The notes under the pieces were generated by a model. It worked only from the letters and a program-made list of their open reading frames with translations. It was not told where the DNA came from and made no database searches. Shown here in pieces: positions 8,258-16,437 of a stretch of DNA of 64,000 bases. Source of the DNA: Aureimonas pseudogalii (GTDB lineage: Bacteria; Pseudomonadota; Alphaproteobacteria; Rhizobiales; Rhizobiaceae); assembly GCF_014196835.1 (NCBI RefSeq), contig NZ_JACIEK010000001.1:1128283-1192282 (forward strand). Reading direction: 5' to 3'. Position 1 is the stretch's first letter. Each line of letters begins with the position of its first letter. The position numbers and the translations under genes were made by a program.

Positions 8258-9394
8258 ATGAACGAGCAGCCTCCCATCACCCGTCAGGCCGGCCTCAAAC
8301 GGCTCGACGCGTTCCTGCGCGAGGGCGCGGCCGACTATGCGTCGATGCGCAATTTCGACCGGGGGCCGGCCCCGCGCGCGACGACCTCGGCGCTGTCGCC
8401 CTACCTGCGACGACGCCTCCTGAGCGAACAGGAGGTCGTTTCGGCGGTGCGATCCACGCTCGGCGAAGACGCGGCCGAGAAGTTCACGTCGGAGGTGTTC
8501 TGGCGAACCTACTTCAAGGGGCATCTCGAAACCCATCCCGCCGCTTGGAGCGACGCCCTGGCGCTTGCCGCTGCAGGACGCGAGCGTCTCGATGCGGAGC
8601 CGGGCCTGCGCCGTGCCCATGCGGCGGCCGTGGAAGGGCGCACGGGGATCGATGCGTTCGATGCCTGGGCCCGAGAGCTCGTCGAGACGAACTGGCTGCA
8701 CAATCACGCGCGCATGTGGTTCGCCTCGATCTGGATCTTCACGCTGCGCCTGCCCTGGGCGCTCGGCGCCGCCTTCTTCATGCGCCATCTCCTCGACGGC
8801 GACCCGGCAAGCAACACTCTGTCGTGGCGCTGGGTGGCGGGGCTTCACACGCGCGGCAAACATTACGTCGCGCGCGCCGAGAACATTCGGCGCTACACGC
8901 AAGGCCGCTTCGATCCGGCCGGGCTCGACGAGAACCGGCGCGCGCTGGACGAAGACCGGCCTCCGCGCGAGGCGCCGCTCGCCCCCGCCGACGCGGTGCC
9001 GGCCGGCGACGTCGCGCTGCTGCTCCATCTCGACGACCTCAACCCGGAGACGCTTCCGATCGCCCGCGTTCGATGCGTCGCCGGCCTTCTCGCCCATGCC
9101 GAGGACGCCGCCGAACCGGTGCGGATGGCCGACCGGGACGCGATGCGGGACGGACTGGAGCACGCGGCGCGCCGGTTCGGCTGTCCCGTCGTCCCGCGGG
9201 ATGAGGGCTGGGCGGGCGACCTGCCGGTGGTGACGCCCTGGGCGCCGCTCGGCCCCTCGGCGGCGGCGTTGCCGGCGGGCGTGCTGCGCATCCGGCGGCG
9301 ATGGGACGAGGCGGCCTGGCCGCATTGCGGACGCGGCTTCTTCCGGCTGCGCTCCGCCATTCCCGCCGTCCTCGAAGCGTGCGCGGCACGGTGA
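8258..9394 (+). CDS. stand-alone photolyase/cryptochrome FAD-binding domain protein
   Basis: This 378-residue protein corresponds to the C-terminal, FAD-binding half of the photolyase/cryptochrome family. Landmarks are TSALSPYL (42-50, the phosphate-binding TS-LSPYL motif), FWRTYF (81-86), WLHNHARMW (146-154) and DGDPASNTLSWRWVAG (180-195). The N-terminal alpha/beta domain that normally binds the antenna chromophore is missing, and no separate gene for it lies nearby. It may be a flavin photoreceptor or repair protein lacking an antenna. It overlaps the DCC-family gene by 4 bp (GTGA), so the two are translationally coupled. The function is not established. Confidence 0.85.
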   Translation: MNEQPPITRQAGLKRLDAFLREGAADYASMRNFDRGPAPRATTSALSPYLRRRLLSEQEVVSAVRSTLGEDAAEKFTSEVFWRTYFKGHLETHPAAWSDALALAAAGRERLDAEPGLRRAHAAAVEGRTGIDAFDAWARELVETNWLHNHARMWFASIWIFTLRLPWALGAAFFMRHLLDGDPASNTLSWRWVAGLHTRGKHYVARAENIRRYTQGRFDPAGLDENRRALDEDRPPREAPLAPADAVPAGDVALLLHLDDLNPETLPIARVRCVAGLLAHAEDAAEPVRMADRDAMRDGLEHAARRFGCPVVPRDEGWAGDLPVVTPWAPLGPSAAALPAGVLRIRRRWDEAAWPHCGRGFFRLRSAIPAVLEACAAR

Positions 9395-9753
9395 GCGAGC
9401 TGACCGTCTGGCACGACGGCTCGTGCCCCCTGTGCCCGCGCGAGATCGCCCTCGTTCGCCGCCTCGACCGGCGCGGTGCCATCCGCTTCGTCGACGTCGC
9501 AGCGGACGAGCCGGCCGATTGTCCGCTCGACCGGGCCGAGTTGCTCGCGCGCTTCCATGCCCGCGAGAACGGTCGCCTCGTCGGCGGCGCCGCGGCGTTC
9601 GCCGCCATGTGGCGCGCCGTTCCGCTCCTGCGCCCGCTCGGTCTCCTGTTTCGCGGGCCCATCGCCCTTTCGCTTCTGGAGCGGCTCTACCGGCAGTTCC
9701 TGCGCGTTCGCCCGCGCCTGCAGCGCCTCGCTCACCGATGGGAGCGACGATGA
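9391..9753 (+). CDS. DCC-family (DUF393) thiol-disulfide oxidoreductase-like protein
   Basis: The 120-residue product has the DCC signature near its N terminus, DGSCPLCPRE (residues 9-18), with a CxxC pair. It then follows the family pattern of an IRFVDV strand, an acidic linker and a GGAAAFAAMWR helix. These proteins have a thioredoxin-like fold and are presumed thiol-disulfide exchangers. The GTG start overlaps the stop of the photolyase-domain gene and its own stop overlaps the next ATG, so all three genes form one tightly coupled operon. A redox partner role for the flavoprotein is inference. Confidence 0.82.
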   Translation: MSELTVWHDGSCPLCPREIALVRRLDRRGAIRFVDVAADEPADCPLDRAELLARFHARENGRLVGGAAAFAAMWRAVPLLRPLGLLFRGPIALSLLERLYRQFLRVRPRLQRLAHRWERR

Positions 9754-10244
9754 GACCACGGCCCGATCCCGTCATGCCCGGAGGCGAAAGCGTCTGGCGC
9801 TATCCGCGTCCCGCGATCGCCGAACGCACGCAAGCCCATGTCGTGATCGAGCATCGCGGCGCGCGGCTCGTGGACAGCCGCCGGACGGTGCGCACGCTCG
9901 AGACCAGTCACCCGCCGAGCTACTACGTTCCGCTCGACGACATCGCGCCGGGCGTGCTGCAGCGCGGCGCGGGCAGCTCGCTCTGCGAGTGGAAGGGAGC
10001 GGCGACCTACTGGGACGTCGTGATCGGCTCCGAGGTGCTGCGCTCCGTCGGCTGGAGCTACCGGGCGCCGACGCCCGCCTTCGAGCTGCTGCGCGACCAT
10101 GTCGCCTTCTACGCCGGGCCCTTCGATTGCTGCCGGGTGGACGGCGAACCTGTCACGCCGCAGCCCGGCCGCTTCTACGGCGGCTGGATCACCCGCCGCG
10201 TGGCGGGACCGTTCAAGGGCGAGCCGGGCACGATGGGCTGGTAG
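9750..10244 (+). CDS. DUF427 domain protein
   Basis: The 164-residue product matches DUF427: GESVWRYPRPAI at the N terminus, then the core around TSHPPSYYVPLDDI and SLCEWKGAATYWDV, ending in FKGEPGTMGW. DUF427 proteins are small beta-rich proteins without an established activity. It is the last gene of the overlapping three-gene operon (ATGA overlap with the DCC gene) and is convergent with the BLUF gene 32 bp away. Confidence 0.85.
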   Translation: MRPRPDPVMPGGESVWRYPRPAIAERTQAHVVIEHRGARLVDSRRTVRTLETSHPPSYYVPLDDIAPGVLQRGAGSSLCEWKGAATYWDVVIGSEVLRSVGWSYRAPTPAFELLRDHVAFYAGPFDCCRVDGEPVTPQPGRFYGGWITRRVAGPFKGEPGTMGW

Positions 10245-10276
10245 GGACACAGGCCAGACCCTTCGACCCGCCCTCC

Positions 10277-10732
10277 TCAAGCGGCGGCGGCTTCCTCTTC
10301 CAGGGTCAGGTCGTACAGGATGGCGTGCACCTTCTGCCCTCCGAGGCGGGCGGGATCGAAGCCGCTCGCGAGGCCGACATCGGCGAAGCGCTGCGCGTTC
10401 GCGCAGGACTGTCCGACGAAGCCCATGGCCCAGTGGGTGAAGGACCGGTGAGCGATGGGCTCCAGCGCCAGCAGCGACACGTCGCCATGGCGTTCGTCCT
10501 GCTGGATCCGTTCGAACGTCGCCTCCACCGCCTCGAGCGGGCCCTCCAGCACCTGCGCGAAGACGCCGGCGTTGAACAGGAGCGCGCCGGTGATGCCGGC
10601 CGCTTCGTTGTTGCGCCGACTGGCTTCCAGGATCGAATTCACTTCGGCGGCGAAGTTCGCCCCGTCGCCCGATACGGCGTTCCGGCTGTAGTAGACCAGC
10701 TGATGGAGTGTCTCTGACATCTTGCGTCTCAT
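10277..10732 (-). CDS. BLUF-domain blue-light receptor
   Basis: The 151-residue protein is essentially a single BLUF (FAD-binding blue-light sensor) domain with a short tail. The residues needed for the photocycle are visible: Tyr15 in LVYYS, Asn41/42, Gln60 in FAQVLEG, and Trp101/Met103 in HWAMGF. It has no fused effector. Its ATG overlaps the stop of the upstream GGDEF-EAL gene (ATGA at 10729-10732), and a second ATG at 10720 is possible. Light control of the neighbouring cyclic-di-GMP enzyme by protein-protein contact is the obvious hypothesis, analogous to BLUF-EAL fusions such as BlrP1. Confidence 0.93.
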   Translation of the reverse strand: MRRKMSETLHQLVYYSRNAVSGDGANFAAEVNSILEASRRNNEAAGITGALLFNAGVFAQVLEGPLEAVEATFERIQQDERHGDVSLLALEPIAHRSFTHWAMGFVGQSCANAQRFADVGLASGFDPARLGGQKVHAILYDLTLEEEAAAA

Positions 10733-12399
10733 GCTGACAGGAAAGTGGAAATGCTGTCGGCCGACATCGGGCGGCCGGTGAAGTAGCCCTGGACGTGCGT
10801 GCACTGCTCGCTGCGGATCCGGGCGAGCTGTTCCTGCGTCTCGACGCCTTCGGCGGTGATCGCCATGCCGAGGCTGAGGCCGAGGCCCGCGATGGCCTTG
10901 AGGATGGCCTCGCTGTCGCCGCCCTCGTCGGCCCCCTGCACGAAGGACCGGTCGATCTTGATCTTGTTGAACGGGAATTTCTGAAGGTAGCTGAGCGAGG
11001 AATAGCCCGTGCCGAAATCGTCCATCGAGATCTTGATGCCGAGATCGCGCAGGGCATGGAGCGTGGCCAGGACGTTCGCGGTGTTTTCGAGAAGCGCGCC
11101 TTCGGTGATCTCGATCTCGAGCCGATGGGCGGGCAGGCCGGAATGCGCCAGCGCCGACAGCACCGTCTGTACGAGGGCGTCGGACCGGAATTGAACGGGG
11201 GAGATGTTCACGGCGACGGTCATCTCCTCCGGCCAGGTCATGGCCGTCGCGCAGGCGGTTCGAAGCACCCATTCCCCGATCTTGCAGATGAGGCCCGTCT
11301 CCTCCGCAAGGGGAATGAAATCGACGGGCGACACGCGTCCGCGAACGGGATGGTCCCAGCGGATGAGCGCTTCGAAGCCGATGACCCTGTTGGTGTAGAG
11401 ATCGACGAAGGGTTGGTAATGGACGTCGAACTGCTTCAGCGCCGAGGCGCGTCGCAGATCGATCTCCAGCTCCCGGCGATCCCGAAGCGCGGCGTCCATC
11501 CCCGTTTCGAAGACGCGGAAGCGTCCTCGGCCCGCCCGCTTGGCTTCGTAGAGCGCCAGATCGGCGTTGCGAAGAAGGTCGCGCGGACCGTTCTTCGGCT
11601 CGGCCACCGCGACGCCGACGCTGGCGCCGATGTTCACCGTATGGCCGCTGAGGACATAGGTCCGCCCGATCAGCTCGACGAGCCGCGTCGCCAGCCGCTC
11701 GGCATCCTGCGGATCGACCACGCCCGTCTGGACGACGACGAACTCGTCGCCGCCGATCCGGGCGATGCCGTCGCCCTTGCGGCAGGCGGACCGAATCCGA
11801 TCCGAGACCTTCTTCAGGAGGAGATCGCCGATCCCATGCCCGAGCGTGTCGTTGACCAGCTTGAAGCGATCGAGATCGATGCAGTGAACGGCAACGCGCC
11901 CTCCCCCCTCGACCGTCGCGGCGACGGCGCCTTCGAGCCGCGAGTGGAGGCCGTTGCGCTTCAGCAACCCGGTCAGCTCGTCCTCGTCGAGGACGACGAC
12001 AGGTGCCTCGGCCTCGTCCGGGAACAGGCTGAGCACCCGTGCGCCCGCACCGACCGCACCCATGAAGCCCCGGAAACGGGCATGCGTCTTCGAGGTGAGG
12101 CTCATCTCCTTGCCGCTGGCCGCAAACCGATCGAACGGCTCGTGACCGGGGAACAGATCGGCGAACGTCAGCCCGACGATCCAACCGCCGAGATAGACCT
12201 GGGCCGAAGCGTTGGCGAGCGTCACTTCGCCCCGGTCGTCGAACGTCAGGACGGGATGCGCCAAGGCGTCGAGAACGGCGTCGGCCAAAGAAGGCTCGAC
12301 GCGCGCACGTATCGACAGTCGGTGGAGCGGCATCGGAGCCTCTGGTCGTTTGCTTTCGACCACAATGCTCCGCTCGACTTGTAAATCCGTGAAGGCCAT
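10729..12399 (-). CDS. PAS-GGDEF-EAL cyclic-di-GMP enzyme
   Basis: The 556-residue protein has a PAS-like sensor (about residues 37-135), a diguanylate cyclase domain (about 150-300) with an intact GGDEF at 216-220 and a product-inhibition site RKGD at 207-210, and an EAL phosphodiesterase domain (about 310-556) with EAL at 343-345 and DDFGTGYSS at 460-468. Both catalytic domains look complete. No transmembrane helix is seen, so it is probably cytosolic. It is the first gene of a two-gene unit with the BLUF receptor. The start could also be Met23. An EcfG-like promoter candidate lies about 40 bp upstream. Confidence 0.92.
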   Translation of the reverse strand: MAFTDLQVERSIVVESKRPEAPMPLHRLSIRARVEPSLADAVLDALAHPVLTFDDRGEVTLANASAQVYLGGWIVGLTFADLFPGHEPFDRFAASGKEMSLTSKTHARFRGFMGAVGAGARVLSLFPDEAEAPVVVLDEDELTGLLKRNGLHSRLEGAVAATVEGGGRVAVHCIDLDRFKLVNDTLGHGIGDLLLKKVSDRIRSACRKGDGIARIGGDEFVVVQTGVVDPQDAERLATRLVELIGRTYVLSGHTVNIGASVGVAVAEPKNGPRDLLRNADLALYEAKRAGRGRFRVFETGMDAALRDRRELEIDLRRASALKQFDVHYQPFVDLYTNRVIGFEALIRWDHPVRGRVSPVDFIPLAEETGLICKIGEWVLRTACATAMTWPEEMTVAVNISPVQFRSDALVQTVLSALAHSGLPAHRLEIEITEGALLENTANVLATLHALRDLGIKISMDDFGTGYSSLSYLQKFPFNKIKIDRSFVQGADEGGDSEAILKAIAGLGLSLGMAITAEGVETQEQLARIRSEQCTHVQGYFTGRPMSADSISTFLSA

Positions 12400-12833
12400 C
12401 CCGCGGCCAAAGGAATTTCACAATCCTTGTCTTCGAAGTTAACGGGAAGCGGCATCCGACGTTTCGGCCAACACCGACTTGGCTGACGGATTTCGTGGCT
12501 CCATCGTGCTTGCGCTTCGAACCGTGGGAAGCGACTGACGCGGAGACATCCAAGAGCGGGCGTTCCATATCCGTCGCGAAGGGAAGGTGACGCCGTGTCC
12601 GGTGTTCGCTCGACCAATGCCGGCGACTGTCGCTGTCGTCGTCTCGTCATCCGGAGACAGAGGCTCGGAACACCGGCGGCGGCGGCTGATCGAGAACCGA
12701 TCAACGGCGTGCTCGACAAGCGCGCCGCCAGCCTCCGTCTCGGCTAAGCCCCCTGACGCGTCGACACGATCACCGCTTGCGGCGGCATCGTCGCACCGGG
12801 TGAACGCGTCCGCCGTCCCTCGCGTTATCGCGG
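12400..12833. other. divergent intergenic region
   Basis: These 434 bp lie between the GGDEF-EAL gene (minus) and the SPL-like gene (plus). No coding frame is convincing. The segment 12400-12480 is AT-richer than its surroundings and contains the EcfG-like promoter candidate. I see no recognisable promoter or ribosome binding site for the SPL-like gene. Confidence 0.4.
12441..12465 (-). promoter_or_regulatory. candidate EcfG promoter of the GGDEF-EAL/BLUF unit
   Basis: On the minus strand GAAAC (12465-12461) is followed after 16 nt by an exact CGTT (12444-12441), one mismatch from GGAAC-N16-CGTT. The -10 lies 42 bp before the ATG of the GGDEF-EAL gene. Pattern match only. Confidence 0.4.
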
Positions 12834-13925
12834 ATGCTTCACCAACCCGAGCGCACCGTCCGATCCTCCCGCCTCTGGCAACCGAAACGCGTCCTCGTCA
12901 CGCCCTCGGCGCTGGCGAGATCGCATGGCCGGGTCATCGTCGAGCGGGTCGAAGCCCTCGGCATCCCCGTCGAACGCCTGGCGTCCGATCGCCTGCCGCT
13001 GGAGCGCGACTCCGACGCCCGTGGCTATTATGCGCAGGCGAAGTCGACGCTCGCCGTGGTCGTCGCGCCGCCCTCCAAGCTGAGGCTGCAGCCGATCGCG
13101 CCGAGTGCCGACTGGCGGGTGGATCTCGCCGAGGGGTGCCCGGCCCATTGCAGCTACTGCTATCTGGCGGGCTCGCTGAAAGGACCGCCGATCACCCGCG
13201 TCTACGCCAATCTCGACGAGATCGTCGGCGTGCTGCCGGATCATCTCGGCCGGGGCGTCGTCACGTCGAAGAGCGCCGCGCGAGCCGGCGAGGGAACGAC
13301 CTTCGAGGCCTCCTGCTATACGGACCCGCTCGCGATCGAGCATCTGACCGGCTCGCTGTCGTCGCTGATCGAGCGGTTCGGGCGGTGGGAGGCCGACGTG
13401 CAACTCCGGTTCACGACGAAGTTCGCGGCCGTCGAGCCGCTTCTGGGCCTCGACCATCGCGGACGCACCCGCATGCGCGCCTCGCTGAATCCGGCGGAGT
13501 TCGCGCGCTTCGAGGGCGGCACCAGTCCCGTCGGCGAGCGGCTGCGCGCACTTCGGCGGATGGCGGAGGCCGGCTATCCGGTCGGCCTGACGATCGCGCC
13601 GATCATCGCCGCCGAGGGGTGGCAGGACGCCTATGGCGGGCTCGTCGCGGAGGTCGCGGCAGCCCTCGGCGACGTCGCCGCGGCCGGCGATCTGACGGTC
13701 GAGCTCATCACCCATCGCTTCACGCCGGGATCGAAGGCCGTGCTCCGGAGCTGGTATCCGGGCTCGGACCTCGATCTCGGCGAGGCCGGTCGGCGCGAGA
13801 AGCGCACGCGCTTCGGTGCGGTGAAGCAGGTCTACGACGCGCCGACGATGAGCGCGCTGCGGCGCTTCTTCGAGACGAGACTGGCGGCCGAGCTTCCGGG
13901 CGGCCGCATCCTCTATTGGACGTGA
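12834..13925 (+). CDS. spore photoproduct lyase-like radical SAM protein
   Basis: The 363-residue product belongs to the SPL family of radical SAM enzymes, which split the UV photoproduct 5-thyminyl-5,6-dihydrothymine. The [4Fe-4S] cluster motif CPAHCSYC gives Cys102, Cys106 and Cys109. Cys161 in FEASCYTDPLAIEHL sits where SPL carries its conserved hydrogen-donor cysteine. The N terminus RLWQPKRVLVTP and the C-terminal KQVYD and ILYWT segments are typical of proteobacterial homologues. This organism is not expected to sporulate, so the substrate may be UV lesions in ordinary DNA or something else. It lies beside other photobiology genes. Confidence 0.87.
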   Translation: MLHQPERTVRSSRLWQPKRVLVTPSALARSHGRVIVERVEALGIPVERLASDRLPLERDSDARGYYAQAKSTLAVVVAPPSKLRLQPIAPSADWRVDLAEGCPAHCSYCYLAGSLKGPPITRVYANLDEIVGVLPDHLGRGVVTSKSAARAGEGTTFEASCYTDPLAIEHLTGSLSSLIERFGRWEADVQLRFTTKFAAVEPLLGLDHRGRTRMRASLNPAEFARFEGGTSPVGERLRALRRMAEAGYPVGLTIAPIIAAEGWQDAYGGLVAEVAAALGDVAAAGDLTVELITHRFTPGSKAVLRSWYPGSDLDLGEAGRREKRTRFGAVKQVYDAPTMSALRRFFETRLAAELPGGRILYWT

Positions 13926-14016
13926 GCATAAGGCCCGGTCGCCTCCAGCGGGGAAGAGCGAGCCGCCGGTGGAGGCCCGATCCGCGTCTCGACGGATGGC
14001 GGGCACGACGATCGGC

Positions 14017-14493
14017 TCAAGCCGTCCGATCGACCTCGCCCGGCTCGGCCAAGCCGTCGAGGTTGGCGATCAGGCGCTGCAGGAACGCGACGAACTGCTC
14101 GGCCTCGCGCTCGGAGAAGCCGGCGAGCGCATCGCGGTTGCCCTGAAACAGGACCGCACAGGCTTCGGGAAGCCCGGCGCGAGCCGCCTCGGTCAGCACG
14201 ATGCGACGGCTGCGTCCGTCCGCAGGGTCCGGCATCCGCCGGATCAGCCCGTCCCGCTCCATCCGCGCCAGCATCTGCGCCATCGTCGGCTGCTCGACGC
14301 GGGCGAACCGGGCGAGGTCGCGTTGCGACGAGGCGTGGCCTTCCTCGAGCGCTACCAGCGCCGGCAGGGTGCCGACGCCGAAACCCAGTGGCTTCAGACG
14401 CGCTTCGCTGAGACGGGCGAAGCCGCGGGCGGCCAGACTGACGAGATGCCCCGGCGTCGAAAGCACATCGAGTTTCGCGTCCACCACTTGCAT
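14017..14493 (-). CDS. MarR-family transcriptional regulator
   Basis: This 158-residue regulator has the MarR winged helix: LARFARVEQPTMAQMLARMERDGLIRRMPDPADGR (about residues 60-95), with the DPADGR beta-wing. MarR proteins act as dimers that release DNA on binding small ligands. A perfect palindrome overlaps its own start codon and a second copy lies 20 bp upstream, in the 95-bp gap to the divergent SnoaL-like gene. It therefore probably represses itself and its neighbour. Confidence 0.92.
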   Translation of the reverse strand: MQVVDAKLDVLSTPGHLVSLAARGFARLSEARLKPLGFGVGTLPALVALEEGHASSQRDLARFARVEQPTMAQMLARMERDGLIRRMPDPADGRSRRIVLTEAARAGLPEACAVLFQGNRDALAGFSEREAEQFVAFLQRLIANLDGLAEPGEVDRTA

Positions 14494-14524
14494 AGGTTCC
14501 TATGTTGATACATAGGTCACTATA
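14491..14524. promoter_or_regulatory. double MarR-type operator
   Basis: CATAGGTTCCTATG (14491-14504) is a perfect inverted repeat overlapping the MarR start codon. A second, imperfect copy CATAGGTCACTATA occupies 14511-14524. The copies are offset by 20 bp, about two helical turns, which suits side-by-side binding of two dimers. The site lies in an AT-rich patch between the divergent genes and so could control both. Confidence 0.75.
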
Positions 14525-14588
14525 CGAAAGCCACAGCGCACAGGCAATCACCCGCAGTCCCGCGGAGATGGCAACGCCGGAGAGGCCC

Positions 14589-14963
14589 ATGGACGATCAC
14601 ATCGCAACGCTTCGGCGGCTCTACGAGCGGTTCAACGCCCGCGACATCGACGGCGTCCTGCCCGTCCTCGCGGTGGACGTCGCCTGGGCCAACGGCATGG
14701 ACGGGGGCCACGTCCACGGCCACGAGGCCCTGCGCGACTACTGGACGCGCCAATGGGCGATGGTCAGCCCGCACGTCGCCCCGGTCGGCTTCACCGAGAC
14801 CGGCGACGGCTCGATCACCGCCGAGGTCCGGCAGACCGTCCTCAACCTCGACGGAACGCCGCTGGAAGGGCAGACGCACGGCTTGAGAGACAAGACGGTC
14901 GCGCACGTTTTCCGCATGCAGGATGGCAAGATCAACCGTTTCGACATCCGCGACATAGCCTGA
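14589..14963 (+). CDS. SnoaL-like / NTF2-fold protein
   Basis: The 124-residue protein has the NTF2-like SnoaL pattern: LRRLYERFNARDIDGVLPVLAVDVAWAN at the start, GHEALRDYWTRQW in the middle and a KINRFDIRDI end. Such proteins are small cone-shaped cyclases, isomerases or binding proteins, and the function cannot be set from sequence. The start at 14589 has a GGAGAGG ribosome binding site. It is divergent from, and probably regulated by, the MarR protein through the operator pair between them. Confidence 0.8.
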   Translation: MDDHIATLRRLYERFNARDIDGVLPVLAVDVAWANGMDGGHVHGHEALRDYWTRQWAMVSPHVAPVGFTETGDGSITAEVRQTVLNLDGTPLEGQTHGLRDKTVAHVFRMQDGKINRFDIRDIA

Positions 14964-15024
14964 ATACGCCGTTTCGCTTCGATGCCCTCCACCGCCGTCG
15001 GCCCCTCCGCAACGCCCTCCGCCC

Positions 15025-16437
15025 CTACGAGGGGTCGCCGAGACGGATGCGCTGGCCGCAGACGGCGTCGGCCAGCGCCTCGTCGTGGGTGACGAGGAGG
15101 ATCGCGCAGCCGTCGCGATCCGCCGCCTCGACGATCAGTTCGATCATCTCCTTCTGCGTGACGAGGTCGAGCCGCGAACTCGGCTCGTCCGCCACGATCA
15201 GCGCCGGCTTCAGGAGAAGCACGCGCAGCAGGGAGAAGCGCTGGAGCTCGCCGCCCGAAACCTCGCCGGGCGTGCGGTCGAGGAGGCTCGGGTGCAGCCG
15301 CAGACGCTGCATCAACTCGTCGATCCGGCGCTCGTCCAGCCGGTGCCGTGCGGCGAGATCGGCCAGGGTGCGCCGCAGCCGCCGGCGGGGCGGAAAGGCC
15401 AGCACCGGATCCTGGTAGAGCTTCTGGAAGGCGACCGGCGGCAGGCCGGCGGCGCGGCGCACCGTTCCGGCATCCGGCGGCACGAGGCCGAGCACGGCAT
15501 CGCCGAGGGTGGACTTGCCGCAGCCGCTCGGGCCGGTCAGCCCGACGATCTCGCCGGGGCGCAGGCCGAAGGACAGGTCGGCGAAGAGCCGGCGTCCGCC
15601 GCGCGAGACCGCGACGCCTCGAAGCTCCAGGACGGCATCGCCGCCCCGTGCTGCGCCGGCCGCGTCCGTCGCACGCCTCCGCCACTGCCGCGGATCGGCG
15701 GCGAGAAGCGTCCTCGTGTAGGGGTGCTCCGGCGCCGACAACACCGTCTCGGCGCGGCCGCACTCGACGATCTCGCCCTTCCACATGATCGCGACGTCGC
15801 CGCCGAGGCGGCGCGCGACGTCCAGATCATGGGTGATCGTCAGCAGCCCGCCGCCGCTCTCGAACCCCTTGCGCAGGAGATCGACGACCTCGCCGACGCG
15901 GGCGGCGTCGAGACCCTTGGTCGGCTCGTCGGCGACGACGATCGGCGCGCCGCCCGCTTTGGCGGCCACGAAGGCCAGCCGCTGCGCCATGCCGCCCGAG
16001 AGCTCGAACGGATAGCGCGCCGTGGCATCCCCGAGGCCGACGCTCGCAAGGTCCGCGGTGGCGGCTCGCCCGGCTTCCCGCGCCGGGCGGCCGGCGACGA
16101 ACCGGTGCGTCTCCTCGACTTGGCCGCGGGCGCGCATCGTCGGGTCGAGGCTGAGCCAGGGCTCCTGCGGAAGCACGGTGATGGCGTGCCCCCAGAGCGA
16201 GCGGCGCCCGGTGGCCTCGGCCTCTTCGGTGAGATCGCCGATCGCGATCCGGCCGCGGGCGTCGAGGCCCGCCGGCAGATTGCCGACGATGGCCTGGGCG
16301 AGCAGGCTCTTGCCCGATCCGGTCTCGCCGACGATGGTGAGCGGGCGCCCGGCGTCGAGCGCGAGGCTGGTCGGCGCCACGATGCGCTGCGCACCCGCAT
16401 GGACCGAGACGTCGTCGATGGTGAGAAGCGCGGTCAT
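15025..16437 (-). CDS. fused dual ATPase of a peptide/nickel-type ABC importer
   Basis: The 470-residue protein carries two complete ABC ATPase domains in tandem. Domain 1 has Walker A GETGSGKS, signature LSGGMAQR and Walker B IVVADEP. Domain 2 has GPSGCGKS, VSGGELQR and LIVADEP. These correspond to the DppD and DppF halves usually encoded separately, so the importer has one fused nucleotide-binding subunit. A peptide-transporter-type C-terminal extension follows domain 1 (EHPYTRTLLAADP). The start overlaps the stop of the DppC-like permease gene (ATGA). It is the last gene of the operon. Confidence 0.93.
   Translation of the reverse strand: MTALLTIDDVSVHAGAQRIVAPTSLALDAGRPLTIVGETGSGKSLLAQAIVGNLPAGLDARGRIAIGDLTEEAEATGRRSLWGHAITVLPQEPWLSLDPTMRARGQVEETHRFVAGRPAREAGRAATADLASVGLGDATARYPFELSGGMAQRLAFVAAKAGGAPIVVADEPTKGLDAARVGEVVDLLRKGFESGGGLLTITHDLDVARRLGGDVAIMWKGEIVECGRAETVLSAPEHPYTRTLLAADPRQWRRRATDAAGAARGGDAVLELRGVAVSRGGRRLFADLSFGLRPGEIVGLTGPSGCGKSTLGDAVLGLVPPDAGTVRRAAGLPPVAFQKLYQDPVLAFPPRRRLRRTLADLAARHRLDERRIDELMQRLRLHPSLLDRTPGEVSGGELQRFSLLRVLLLKPALIVADEPSSRLDLVTQKEMIELIVEAADRDGCAILLVTHDEALADAVCGQRIRLGDPS

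Noticed and set aside
8258-13925. Photobiology cluster as a mobile island
   Set aside because: No integrase, flanking repeats, tRNA attachment site or shift in base composition is visible at its borders.
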